The notes below the pieces were generated by a model. That model saw only the letters and a program-made list of their open reading frames with translations. It did no database searches and was not told the DNA's origin. A stretch of DNA of 11,008 nucleotides, taken from positions 3,288 to 14,295 of the forward strand of contig AQRZ01000030.1 of NCBI GenBank assembly GCA_000402835.1, written 5' to 3'. This document shows, piece after piece, positions 1-6,715 of the stretch (positions are counted from its first letter, which is position 1; every line of letters starts with the position of its first letter). The DNA is from Synergistetes bacterium JGI 0000079-D21. Its GTDB lineage: Bacteria; Synergistota; Synergistia; Synergistales; 79-D21. A program made the position numbers and the translations under genes.

Positions 1-1
1 C

Positions 2-250
2 CACAGCCGGCTGAGCCCCATGGTGAAACTGGCCCGGACGTTCCGGGAGCACAAGGCCGAGATTCTCCGGTGGTTTTCGACCCATATCTCCAACGGTCTC
101 CTGGAGGGGCTGAACAGCCTGTTCCAGGCGGCAAGGGCAAAGGCCCGGGGATATCGAAGCCTCAAGTACGGCATCCTGGCTTTTTACCTCGTCGGAGGTC
201 GTTTTGAATTCCAGTTACCAAAGTTCTATGCCGTCACCCACACAAAATAG
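2..250 (+). CDS. ISL3-family transposase, C-terminal part (cut by window edge)
   Basis: This is the end of a DDE transposase that moves an insertion sequence. The reading frame is open to the left edge, so the Met at position 20 is internal and the gene starts outside the window. The visible part has the ISL3-type C-terminus: a stretch SRLSPMVKLARTF, then SNGLLEGLNSL, in which the Glu of EGLN is by family knowledge the last acidic residue of the DDE triad, then a basic segment ARAKARGYRSL and the tail FEFQLPKF-YAVTHTK. It converges with the ornithine cyclodeaminase-like gene, whose stop is only 15 nt beyond this stop codon. Nothing in the visible part is broken. Whether the whole element is intact cannot be judged, because its left end is not in the window. 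Confidence 0.85.
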   Translation, partial: HSRLSPMVKLARTFREHKAEILRWFSTHISNGLLEGLNSLFQAARAKARGYRSLKYGILAFYLVGGRFEFQLPKFYAVTHTK

Positions 251-259
251 CGAAGAACC
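233..259 (+). repeat. Probable right terminal inverted repeat of the ISL3 element
   Basis: The transposase stop codon lies inside this stretch, and it ends in GCGAAGAACC. Read inward on the minus strand it starts GGTTCTTCGC, which resembles the GGNTCTT-type ends that I recall for ISL3 elements. The following T-rich octamer (260-267, TTTTTTCT) would suit the 8-bp AT-rich target duplication of this family, but the partner copy would be left of the window. The call rests on position and resemblance, because the left end cannot be compared. Confidence 0.45.
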
Positions 260-265
260 TTTTTT

Positions 266-1258
266 CTAGACGAAATCGAAGGAACCTCCAAGCCCCTTCT
301 CCTTCGCCCTCTCCAAAACCACCGAGGCCACCGCCACGTCCATGGCACCGGTTCCGATCGGGATGCACAGGATCCGGTCAGACGCCGACACGCGGCCCTG
401 CTTCTTACCCGCCACAACTTCGCCGATCGTCGCGTCGATGTCAGCTTCCGTGATCTTCCCGGCCTCCACCAGTTCCTTCAACGCTCCCCGGTGCAGGCAC
501 TGGCCGATATGGTCCACCACAACGCGGTCGGCCGAAAGGATGAAATCGTCATCCACTTCCTGGTACGAGCCCATTGGAAACACAACCGTCCCGGGCTTCA
601 CCCACTCGTTCTTCACGAACTTGTCCTTGGACTGCGTCACGCACACGATCGCGTCGCCCCACGCAGCGTCCTTCGGTGTGTCCGCGATTACGATGGGGCC
701 CTTCACCACATCCTTCATGTCAGCCGCGAACTTCTCAGCTGCAGGACGGTACACGTCGTACACCCGAATTTCCTCGATGTCAAACACCTTGGAGATCGCT
801 TCCGTCTGAGAGTGCCCCTGGGCTCCCGCACCGTACAGCCCCAGGCGGATCGTAGAACCCTTGTGCAGGTATTTCAGCGCCACCGCAGTCTGCGCCCCTG
901 TCCTCATGGTGGTGATCCATTCCCCGTCCATCACCGCCGTGAAATTCCCGATCTTCGGGTCGATAAGCAGGATCAGGGAGGTGATGTAGGGCAGCCCCAT
1001 CTTCTTCCTCTCTCCAAGGAAGCCTCCGGCCCACTTGATCCCGGCCACGTCCCTCCAACCCACGTAGGCCGGCATAGCGTTCATGAACCCCTGGTATGGC
1101 GGGAAGTCCGCGGTTTCACCCAGATCCAGGCCCACCTTCGTCGGGTTGATCGTCGTCCCTTCACCGAAGCCCTTGAAGGTCTTCTCCACGATCTGGACGA
1201 CTTCCCCCAGGTCCATGACCTTCTTGATGTCTTCCTGGCTCAACAGTACCGTCGACAT
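266..1258 (-). CDS. Ornithine cyclodeaminase / mu-crystallin family NAD(P)-dependent enzyme
   Basis: This is a cytosolic enzyme of the OCD/mu-crystallin fold. The family includes ornithine cyclodeaminase, archaeal alanine dehydrogenase, and ketimine or imino-acid reductases. The 330-residue length is normal. Visible features are the substrate-side segment MPAY with GIKWAGGF (Lys75), TMRTGAQTA (Arg119), and the Rossmann motif GAGAQG at residues 143-148 followed by the acidic strand end YDVY. The C-terminal half carries VVVDH and the ending typical of the family. Where true ornithine cyclodeaminases have a GGD-PG-xEL-like motif with the catalytic Asp, this protein reads MGSYQEVDD (229-237) and lacks that Asp, so ornithine cyclization is unlikely. 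Imine reduction or amino-acid dehydrogenation is a better guess. The start is firm: AAGGAGG lies 8 nt before the ATG. It is the last gene of the operon, 41 nt after the serine dehydratase-like gene. Confidence 0.85.
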   Translation of the reverse strand: MSTVLLSQEDIKKVMDLGEVVQIVEKTFKGFGEGTTINPTKVGLDLGETADFPPYQGFMNAMPAYVGWRDVAGIKWAGGFLGERKKMGLPYITSLILLIDPKIGNFTAVMDGEWITTMRTGAQTAVALKYLHKGSTIRLGLYGAGAQGHSQTEAISKVFDIEEIRVYDVYRPAAEKFAADMKDVVKGPIVIADTPKDAAWGDAIVCVTQSKDKFVKNEWVKPGTVVFPMGSYQEVDDDFILSADRVVVDHIGQCLHRGALKELVEAGKITEADIDATIGEVVAGKKQGRVSASDRILCIPIGTGAMDVAVASVVLERAKEKGLGGSFDFV

Positions 1259-1299
1259 GCCGCATTCCTCCTTCTAGAGATGTCGTTTCGCTTTCCGCG

Positions 1300-2922
1300 T
1301 CACTTTTCCCCGGCAGCTTCCCTCGCCAAGCGTTCCATCTTTTCCGCCAGCAGCCGCTTTGCAGTGGGGGTGATCCCCAACCCGCCCCGCGCGGAGGCCC
1401 TAAGCTCGACCGGCAAAAGTTTCTGGACGTTACAGAGCGCCATGATCACCTCGTCGGCCGGGATCGCGCTCTCGATTCCCGCCCGGGCCATGTCCGCCGC
1501 CACGAATGCGTTCGCGACGCCCATAGCGTTTCTCTTAATGCAGGGAACTTCGACCGCCCCCGCTACGGGGTCGCAGACGAGCCCCAAGACGTTCTTTAGG
1601 GCGATTGCCATGGCGTTCGCCACTTGGGAAGGAGTCCCCCCATCCAGCTGGACCAGTGCCGAGGCCGTCATGGCCGAGGCAACGCCAACCTCCGACTGGC
1701 AGCCACCCATCGTTCCGGAGACGGGTGCGACGAGCGCGATCACGGAGCCGACCGCCGCTGAAACGAGCAGCGCGTCCACGACCTGGTCCTCCGTCGCTCT
1801 CAGTACCTCTGCCGCCGTCAGCAGCGCGCCGGGTATGACCCCGGCTGCCCCGGCGGTAGGAGCCGCCACGACACGCCCCATGCAGGCATCGCATTCCATG
1901 CAGGCTAGGGCTCGGGCGGCCGCAAGGGCCAGTGTTTTGCCCGAAAGGGAAAGCCCTGCCTCCGCGCGCTCTGCAAGCCGGTACCCCGCATCTCCGGGTA
2001 CGAGACCACTCAGCACGGCGTTCTTGCCCTGAATTCCCGTTTCGACGGATGTCACCATTACCTTCCAGATCTCACGAGCCATTAGCCTGACCTCTGTCTC
2101 GGACATACCACTTCGCTTCTTTTCGTAAGCAATTGCGGCATCGGCCATCGAGCCCCCTTCCCTCTCGCACCAGGCCACTATCTCGGCAATGCTCTTAAAA
2201 AGGGGCACAGGGTCATACAGCCGGTAGGCGAGAAGGTTGTCGAAAGCCGAAACCCGGGTCACGCCGGGCAGCTTCCGCACCTCCTCCAGGCAGGCGACGC
2301 AAGCAGGTTTTTCAAGGATCCCGACGTAGAGGAAATGGCCGTTCTTCTCGATACATTCAACTTCCAAAAGGTTTTTCCCGAAGACGTTCCGCAGGGCCCG
2401 CTCGAGCGCCCCGTCTGACGAAAAGACCAAAAACCCGTCCTCGTTGCCCTGGATGTTGACCGGAAACCCGTCGACCTCCGACATGACGATCTCGCTGCCG
2501 CCCACGGAAAGCCCCGTGACGTGGACCGACTCGCCGCCCCGCCGCAGGTCCATCTCGATCGAAATGGGCTTCGGCCGGGCATCCGGCGGCGCCGCTTCTT
2601 CCGGCTTGATGCGGGTCGAGACCTTTATCCCCCGGGAAGCCGCGATTTCACGGGCATCCCTGATCTCGGGGGCATCCACGGCAAACCCCATGAGGCCACC
2701 GATCGCCGCCGCGTCGGTCGAGTTCCCCCGGTACTTGCATCCGAAGGTCTCGGAAAAATACAGGTCCACTTCTTCGGGTTCCCCCCCGAGGAACATCCTC
2801 CCCATGCGGCCGATCTTGACAGCCCCGGCCGTGGCTGAGCTGGAAGGGCCCGTCATGATGGGACCCAGGACATCGAAAAGGCTCAGCAGTCTTTCTTTCC
2901 CGGACAAATCAAACGCCTCCAT
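1300..2922 (-). CDS. Fused iron-sulfur L-serine dehydratase-like protein (beta-ACT-alpha)
   Basis: By family this is a [4Fe-4S] serine ammonia-lyase (L-serine to pyruvate plus ammonia), here with both subunits on one 540-residue chain. Residues 1 to about 150 match the SdaAB beta domain (SLFDVLGPIMTGPSSS, then GGSEIVMSEVDGF). About 155-235 looks like a degenerate ACT domain. About 245-540 matches the SdaAA alpha domain, with ACMGRVVAAPTAGAAG, GGCQSEVG (Cys408) and LVCDPVAGAVEVPC (Cys450, Cys461), the expected cluster ligands. The motif usually read GPSSSHTAGA has Ala30 instead of His, and the usual GHGTD reads GNSTD (residues 66-70). RETGxGGLAxTPT reads RASARGGLGITPT. The substrate may therefore not be serine. 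The ATG overlaps the preceding gene by 14 nt. An alternative TTG start at 2907 sits 8 nt after GGAGG and just past that gene's stop codon. Confidence 0.88.
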   Translation of the reverse strand: MEAFDLSGKERLLSLFDVLGPIMTGPSSSATAGAVKIGRMGRMFLGGEPEEVDLYFSETFGCKYRGNSTDAAAIGGLMGFAVDAPEIRDAREIAASRGIKVSTRIKPEEAAPPDARPKPISIEMDLRRGGESVHVTGLSVGGSEIVMSEVDGFPVNIQGNEDGFLVFSSDGALERALRNVFGKNLLEVECIEKNGHFLYVGILEKPACVACLEEVRKLPGVTRVSAFDNLLAYRLYDPVPLFKSIAEIVAWCEREGGSMADAAIAYEKKRSGMSETEVRLMAREIWKVMVTSVETGIQGKNAVLSGLVPGDAGYRLAERAEAGLSLSGKTLALAAARALACMECDACMGRVVAAPTAGAAGVIPGALLTAAEVLRATEDQVVDALLVSAAVGSVIALVAPVSGTMGGCQSEVGVASAMTASALVQLDGGTPSQVANAMAIALKNVLGLVCDPVAGAVEVPCIKRNAMGVANAFVAADMARAGIESAIPADEVIMALCNVQKLLPVELRASARGGLGITPTAKRLLAEKMERLAREAAGEK

Positions 2923-4105
2923 CCGCGCAGCATTCCCGTGGTTTTTTCCTGGCCGGCTCCCGCGGGATCGCGTACTCGAAGTTCCCGTTCAGCTCGGACT
3001 TCGTGGGCTTCCCCCCAGCGACTTCCAGGAGAAGCCCGTAGAGAGCTTCACCCGTTTCGGGAATCGGTTTTCCCTCTACGACCACACCGGCGTTGAAATC
3101 GGTGATGCTTTCGAGTTTCCTGAAGGTGGCGGGATTCCCGGTGATCTTGATCACGGGCATGACCGCGCACCCGACCGGCGAGCCCCGTCCGCTGCTGAAA
3201 ACGGTCACGTTCGCCCCCTGTATCGCGAAGCCCGTCACGTTGAAGGGATCCGGGCCCTGGGCCCGGTTGTCCACCACCCAGAGGCCGGGATGGGGGATCG
3301 GGTCTCCCAGTTGCAGGACTCCCTGGACCGGGGAGCTTCCCATCTTCTTGACATTGCCCATAGACTTTTCCACCAGGGTGGTGATGCCGCCGGCCCTGTT
3401 GCCGGGGGTGGGGTTGACTTCCTCGATGGTCTGGCCGTAAAGCTCGACGTACTCCGCCCGGAGATCGGAAACCATGTCCAGCACCTGCAGGCCCACCTCG
3501 CGGTTCACCGCGTTGGCAGCCACGATGTGCTCGCTGCCCGGGAAGCCCATGACCTCCGACATGAGGACACTGCCGCCGTTTTCGATCACCCGGTCGGCCA
3601 TCGCACCGATCACGGTGTTGCCGGCCACCGCGGTGGTCCAGTCGGAACCCCCGCACTGGATGCCCACGACGAGCCCCCCGGCGCTGCAGGGGATCCGTTC
3701 CTGCCGAGCTGCCTCTTCCTGCAGTTTCCTGACGATTTCGACTCCCCTGGCTTCCGCCTCCGGGGAGCCTCCCTCTTCCTGGATCAGGATGCCTTCGACC
3801 GGTTTCCCTATCGAAGCGATGGCCTGTTTGACGTCGGCCAGAGATGTCTGCTCGCACCCTAGGCCCACAAGCAGGACCCCGAAGACGTTCGGGTTTGTGC
3901 CCGCCGAGACGAGGGCCAGTTTTGTCCGCCTGTGGTCTTCCTGGAATTCCACGCACCCGAACTCGTGAGTGATGGGAACGGCTCCCGTCGCCTGGGCGAT
4001 CCTGGAGACGACCGTGTTTGAACAGGACACCATCGAGATGACAAGCACCTGGTTCCGGATCCCGATCCTTCCGTCCGGTCTTCTGAAGGCAAGGATTTCC
4101 TTCAT
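2909..4105 (-). CDS. UxaA-family lyase/dehydratase, large subunit
   Basis: This is the large subunit of a split altronate/galactarate dehydratase-type enzyme, a superfamily that removes water, or sulfite in sulfolactate sulfo-lyase, from hydroxy acids using a metal site. In the 398 residues I see RRPDGRIGIRN (8-18), a Cys in VSMVSCSNTVV (Cys28), FGC (Cys51), GLGCEQ (81-86), IQCGGSD (149-155), PGNRAGGITTLVEKSMGN (about 234-251) and GRGSPVGCAVMPVIKITGN (about 307-324). These are the family's landmarks. After QCGGSD the usual SG-TANP reads TTAVAGN, so the active-site loop differs from sugar-acid dehydratases. The ATG lies 7 nt after the small-subunit gene, with a GGGAG in the end of that gene. 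The pair form is also that of sulfolactate sulfo-lyase SuyAB, but the same split is common in uncharacterised UxaA-family pairs, so no substrate is assigned. Confidence 0.82.
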   Translation of the reverse strand: MKEILAFRRPDGRIGIRNQVLVISMVSCSNTVVSRIAQATGAVPITHEFGCVEFQEDHRRTKLALVSAGTNPNVFGVLLVGLGCEQTSLADVKQAIASIGKPVEGILIQEEGGSPEAEARGVEIVRKLQEEAARQERIPCSAGGLVVGIQCGGSDWTTAVAGNTVIGAMADRVIENGGSVLMSEVMGFPGSEHIVAANAVNREVGLQVLDMVSDLRAEYVELYGQTIEEVNPTPGNRAGGITTLVEKSMGNVKKMGSSPVQGVLQLGDPIPHPGLWVVDNRAQGPDPFNVTGFAIQGANVTVFSSGRGSPVGCAVMPVIKITGNPATFRKLESITDFNAGVVVEGKPIPETGEALYGLLLEVAGGKPTKSELNGNFEYAIPREPARKKPRECCADGGV

Positions 4106-4112
4106 CCCGCGC

Positions 4113-4418
4113 TCACGCTCCCATCCCGCGGATCTTTTTCGCGTAATTTTCGCTGAGTTCCTCTGTAATATCCTCTAGGTTGTGGACATGGACGTGGTCC
4201 CCGGCCGGAATGGATACTTGCGCCCGTCCGATGGGAACCCCGAACTTAACGACCATTTGTCCTTGCCCGATCGGAGCCAGGGCGACCTTGTGCCCCAGAG
4301 GGATGTCCGCTATCGCCGTGACCTTAAGCCCGGAACAATCTAGTCGGTCGCCCTTCGCCGTGTTTTGGGCGACTACCGCCACGTTGTCATCCTTCTCGAT
4401 ACGGATGGCTCTCTTCAT
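4113..4418 (-). CDS. UxaA-family lyase, small SAF-domain subunit
   Basis: This 101-residue protein corresponds to the N-terminal SAF domain of altronate/galactarate dehydratases, encoded separately here. It ends the beta-clip fold with FGVPIGRAQVSI-PAGDHVHVHNL (about residues 59-82). The HVHVHNL signature and the preceding GVPIGRA are diagnostic of this family. It would form a complex with the large subunit encoded 7 nt downstream. Its ATG overlaps the TGA of the preceding dehydrogenase gene (ATGA at 4418-4415), so translation is probably coupled. The length is usual for split small subunits such as SuyA. Confidence 0.82.
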   Translation of the reverse strand: MKRAIRIEKDDNVAVVAQNTAKGDRLDCSGLKVTAIADIPLGHKVALAPIGQGQMVVKFGVPIGRAQVSIPAGDHVHVHNLEDITEELSENYAKKIRGMGA

Positions 4419-5503
4419 CGGCAGTCACCGTCGACGAAGCGGCGGACCTGCTCCAAGGTCATCCCCGAAAGGCCCATCTTCTCGATCCCCGGTCCGGTCT
4501 CGTGGAAATCCTGCCCTGTGGCAGCAGCAAGAAGGCAGACAAGTGCATCCGTTACCGGCGTAGGGATACCGGCCAGCCTCCCCAAAGCGGAGAGCGGAAC
4601 CATGGAAAAGGGCGTGTCCTCCGTCAGGAAGCGGTGATTCAAAGTCGAAGGTGCGTCTATCCCGCTAAAGGCCGGGTTAGCGTGAATGACCGCGTGGAGG
4701 TCCTTGCCGTCGACTCCATACTGCATCCTGATAGTCTCATAGATACTCGCAAGCTCGAACCCGAAGGCCTGTCCGACGGCAACCCGTTCGCGGTCTGCCG
4801 CTTCCATGACGCGGCAGACCGACGGTGGCGTCCCTTCCGCGTAGAAACGAAAAACGGTGTTTTCGTCCTCAATGCGCCCTGCGTTCATGAGCATGGGAGC
4901 GCAATGGGCAATGCTGTTCGTGTTGGACAGGCTGGTTTGGAGCACATTCCTGCCTCTGGTAACCGTGGTGCAGAAGGCTCCCTTCACGGCCGCCTCCACA
5001 CATGCGTAATCGCTATTCGGCAAGGCCGCGAGCATCACCGACTTTTTGACGCCCTTGACGTCGACCCGGCCCGGTTCTAGCGCCACGCAGGCGTAGGGGA
5101 GGTTGTCCGTCTCCGCCACGATCACTCGTTTACCCGCTTCTGCGAAGGCTCGCCTTAGGGCGAATGTACCGAAATTTCCAGGCGAGAGGACGAGAATTTG
5201 CCCGTCTTTGAAGTGGGGCAGGGCCAGTTCGAAAAAGAGCTCCTGGGCGTAAGATGGGGCCGTGAAGTAGACGAGTTCCGCTTCCACCAGAGCTTCAGCG
5301 GCGTCGGTCGTGGAGTTGGCGAGTCTCCCCATGCCGACGACTTTGTTTTCCAGCTCGATGATATTTCCCCGTTCGCGGATCGCCGTGATCTTCGATTTGA
5401 AAAGAGGATGTTCGTAAAGGGTGACGTCGTGTCCCCTGAGAGCGAGCTCCCCCGCGAGGGCTTGGCCGCCGTTTCCAGCGCTCATGACGGTAATCCTGCC
5501 CAT
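4415..5503 (-). CDS. Octopine/nopaline dehydrogenase-family enzyme
   Basis: This is an NAD(P)-dependent dehydrogenase of the opine family. Known members reductively join, or oxidatively split, an amino acid and an oxoacid such as pyruvate. With the start chosen here it has 362 residues. The N-terminal Rossmann motif is SAGNGGQA (8-15), where GAGNGG is usual. The C-terminal opine-dehydrogenase domain begins near SNTNSIAHCAPMLMNAGRI, with His200 at the position of the family's catalytic His, followed by FRFYAEGTPPSV and DRERVAVGQAFGF. The frame extends upstream to an ATG at 5572, but the ATG at 5503 is preferred: AAAGGAG lies 10 nt before it, the Rossmann strand starts at once, and the extension would be read through a hairpin. 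It follows dctP and overlaps the next gene by 4 nt. Confidence 0.82.
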   Translation of the reverse strand: MGRITVMSAGNGGQALAGELALRGHDVTLYEHPLFKSKITAIRERGNIIELENKVVGMGRLANSTTDAAEALVEAELVYFTAPSYAQELFFELALPHFKDGQILVLSPGNFGTFALRRAFAEAGKRVIVAETDNLPYACVALEPGRVDVKGVKKSVMLAALPNSDYACVEAAVKGAFCTTVTRGRNVLQTSLSNTNSIAHCAPMLMNAGRIEDENTVFRFYAEGTPPSVCRVMEAADRERVAVGQAFGFELASIYETIRMQYGVDGKDLHAVIHANPAFSGIDAPSTLNHRFLTEDTPFSMVPLSALGRLAGIPTPVTDALVCLLAAATGQDFHETGPGIEKMGLSGMTLEQVRRFVDGDCR

Positions 5504-5537
5504 TTCTGATTCACTCCTTTTCCTATTCCTTCCAAAA

Positions 5538-5561
5538 GGGCGCAGCCTGACGGCTGCGCCC
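5538..5561 (-). terminator. Hairpin with short T run after dctP (terminator or attenuator)
   Basis: This is a perfect 10-bp GC-rich stem (GGGCGCAGCC pairing with GGCTGCGCCC) with a 4-nt loop. On the minus strand it is followed directly by TTTT and then GG. It begins 17 nt after the dctP stop. The T run is short, so partial termination, or protection of the dctP mRNA 3' end, is as likely as full termination. No T run follows on the plus strand. The five downstream genes have no obvious own promoter before the next start at 5503. Confidence 0.7.
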
Positions 5562-5578
5562 CTAACCTTCATCGGGTT

Positions 5579-6589
5579 CTATTTCAGAACAAACGTCGCT
5601 GAGATCTCATTGAAGACTTTGTCCCCAAGGACTTTTTTCAGTTCAGGCCATGCAAGCTCACGACCCCGTTTTGCAAACGCTTCCAACTGCTGTGGCGTCA
5701 GTTTAATGATCTTCACTCCGGACTTAGCAAGCAGGGTCTCGTAAACATCCTGATCCTGCTCGACTTTCACCCAGCGCCGGTTCTCAAGTTCCCTTGCCTT
5801 CTCGTCCAGGATCTTCCGGTCTTTCGGCGAGAGGGAATTATAGAGGTCCAGGTTAATCGTGATGGGCCAGCACTCGAAGTGCGTGTTCAACGGAATGTAA
5901 AACTTAATCAGGTCACGGAACGTGACGTAGTAATTTTCAGCACCGCCGCCCATGATGCCGTCCACCATCCCCGTCTGAGCCGCAGTGAAAAATTCCGAGA
6001 AAGGCAACGGAGTTGCCTGGTAACCGAAACCGTTAGCCAAGGCCTCCCAGGTCTTCATAGCCGGTACACGGACCTTCAGGTTCTGCTTGCCCATCGGGTT
6101 TGTCGGATCCGCAGGCTGTTTCAATAGGCCAACACCGCCAAAGTAAACGGGCCAGTAGCCCAGGACCTTGATATTTTGTTTCTCGTAAACCTTAGCGATG
6201 TAGTTCGCAAAGGGTGTACCGGAAGCATAGTTCTTTTTTGCGGTTGCGTAATCCCGCACTAGGTAGGGCATTGTGAAGGCCAGGCCACGCTTGTCGACCG
6301 AGGTTGACATGGACATGCACCCCATTTCCACTGAGCCCAAGCCAATCTTCTCTTGCACTACCGTGTAGTCACCAAGCTGATTGGCCCCGTAAATATTCAC
6401 CGTGATCCGACCCCCGGTCGCTGCTTTCAGTTCCTCGGAGAACCTCTTCAATTCTTTGTCGATTGTTGAGCCCTGCGGGCGAATATGGGCCATCTTCCAC
6501 GTATAAGTTTTCTCTGCCGCGAAGGCCACCCCTGAAAGCATCGAGAGCCCCATGACTAGCACTAGCAAAAAGGCAAGCTTTCTCACCAT
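5579..6589 (-). CDS. dctP: TRAP transporter substrate-binding protein
   Basis: This is the periplasmic (or exported) binding protein of a TRAP transporter, which hands an organic anion to the DctQM membrane proteins using a sodium or proton gradient. The 336 residues start with a clear Sec signal peptide: MVRK, a hydrophobic core to about residue 20, and AFA before a likely cut after residue 24. The mature part opens with the DctP-like TYTWKMAHIRPQGS. It has LKVRVP with Arg174, by family knowledge the residue that binds the substrate carboxylate, then PLPFSEFFTAAQTGMVDGIMGG. The start is supported by AAAGGGGAG 6 nt before the ATG. It is separated from dctQM by the cyuA-like gene and a 126-nt gap. 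Its base composition is lower in GC than that of the neighbours upstream. The ligand is unknown; a carboxylate or amino-acid-like acid is likely. Confidence 0.92.
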   Translation of the reverse strand: MVRKLAFLLVLVMGLSMLSGVAFAAEKTYTWKMAHIRPQGSTIDKELKRFSEELKAATGGRITVNIYGANQLGDYTVVQEKIGLGSVEMGCMSMSTSVDKRGLAFTMPYLVRDYATAKKNYASGTPFANYIAKVYEKQNIKVLGYWPVYFGGVGLLKQPADPTNPMGKQNLKVRVPAMKTWEALANGFGYQATPLPFSEFFTAAQTGMVDGIMGGGAENYYVTFRDLIKFYIPLNTHFECWPITINLDLYNSLSPKDRKILDEKARELENRRWVKVEQDQDVYETLLAKSGVKIIKLTPQQLEAFAKRGRELAWPELKKVLGDKVFNEISATFVLK

Positions 6590-6715
6590 TTTTTACTCCC
6601 CTTTCGCATTATTCTGTTCCGACTGATAAATCTCCGCCTAATCTCCTCCAACCGCGTTACCACTCCCACGAAAGGTTTCGCCCCCCATTCTGAGTTTTAT
6701 TTTTCTTGGTTTTTC

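Noticed and set aside
491..2032. Long plus-strand open frame of 513 codons
   Set aside because: It is antisense to the OCD and serine dehydratase-like genes, has Arg/His/Pro-rich low-complexity content without recognisable motifs, and is a typical shadow of high-GC codon use.
2444..3862. Long plus-strand open frame of 472 codons
   Set aside because: It is antisense to well-recognised UxaA and serine dehydratase-like coding sequence and shows no family features.
2909..4418. Naming the UxaA pair SuyAB (sulfolactate sulfo-lyase)
   Set aside because: The split small/large organisation fits, but uncharacterised UxaA-family pairs share it, the large-subunit loop differs, and no sulfolactate dehydrogenase or sulfite exporter gene is present.
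6590..6715. Internal promoter upstream of dctP
   Set aside because: The candidates (TTGGAG with TATCAG at 17 nt, or AATAAT near the SD) have weak partners or would start transcription at the ribosome-binding site; I cannot support one.
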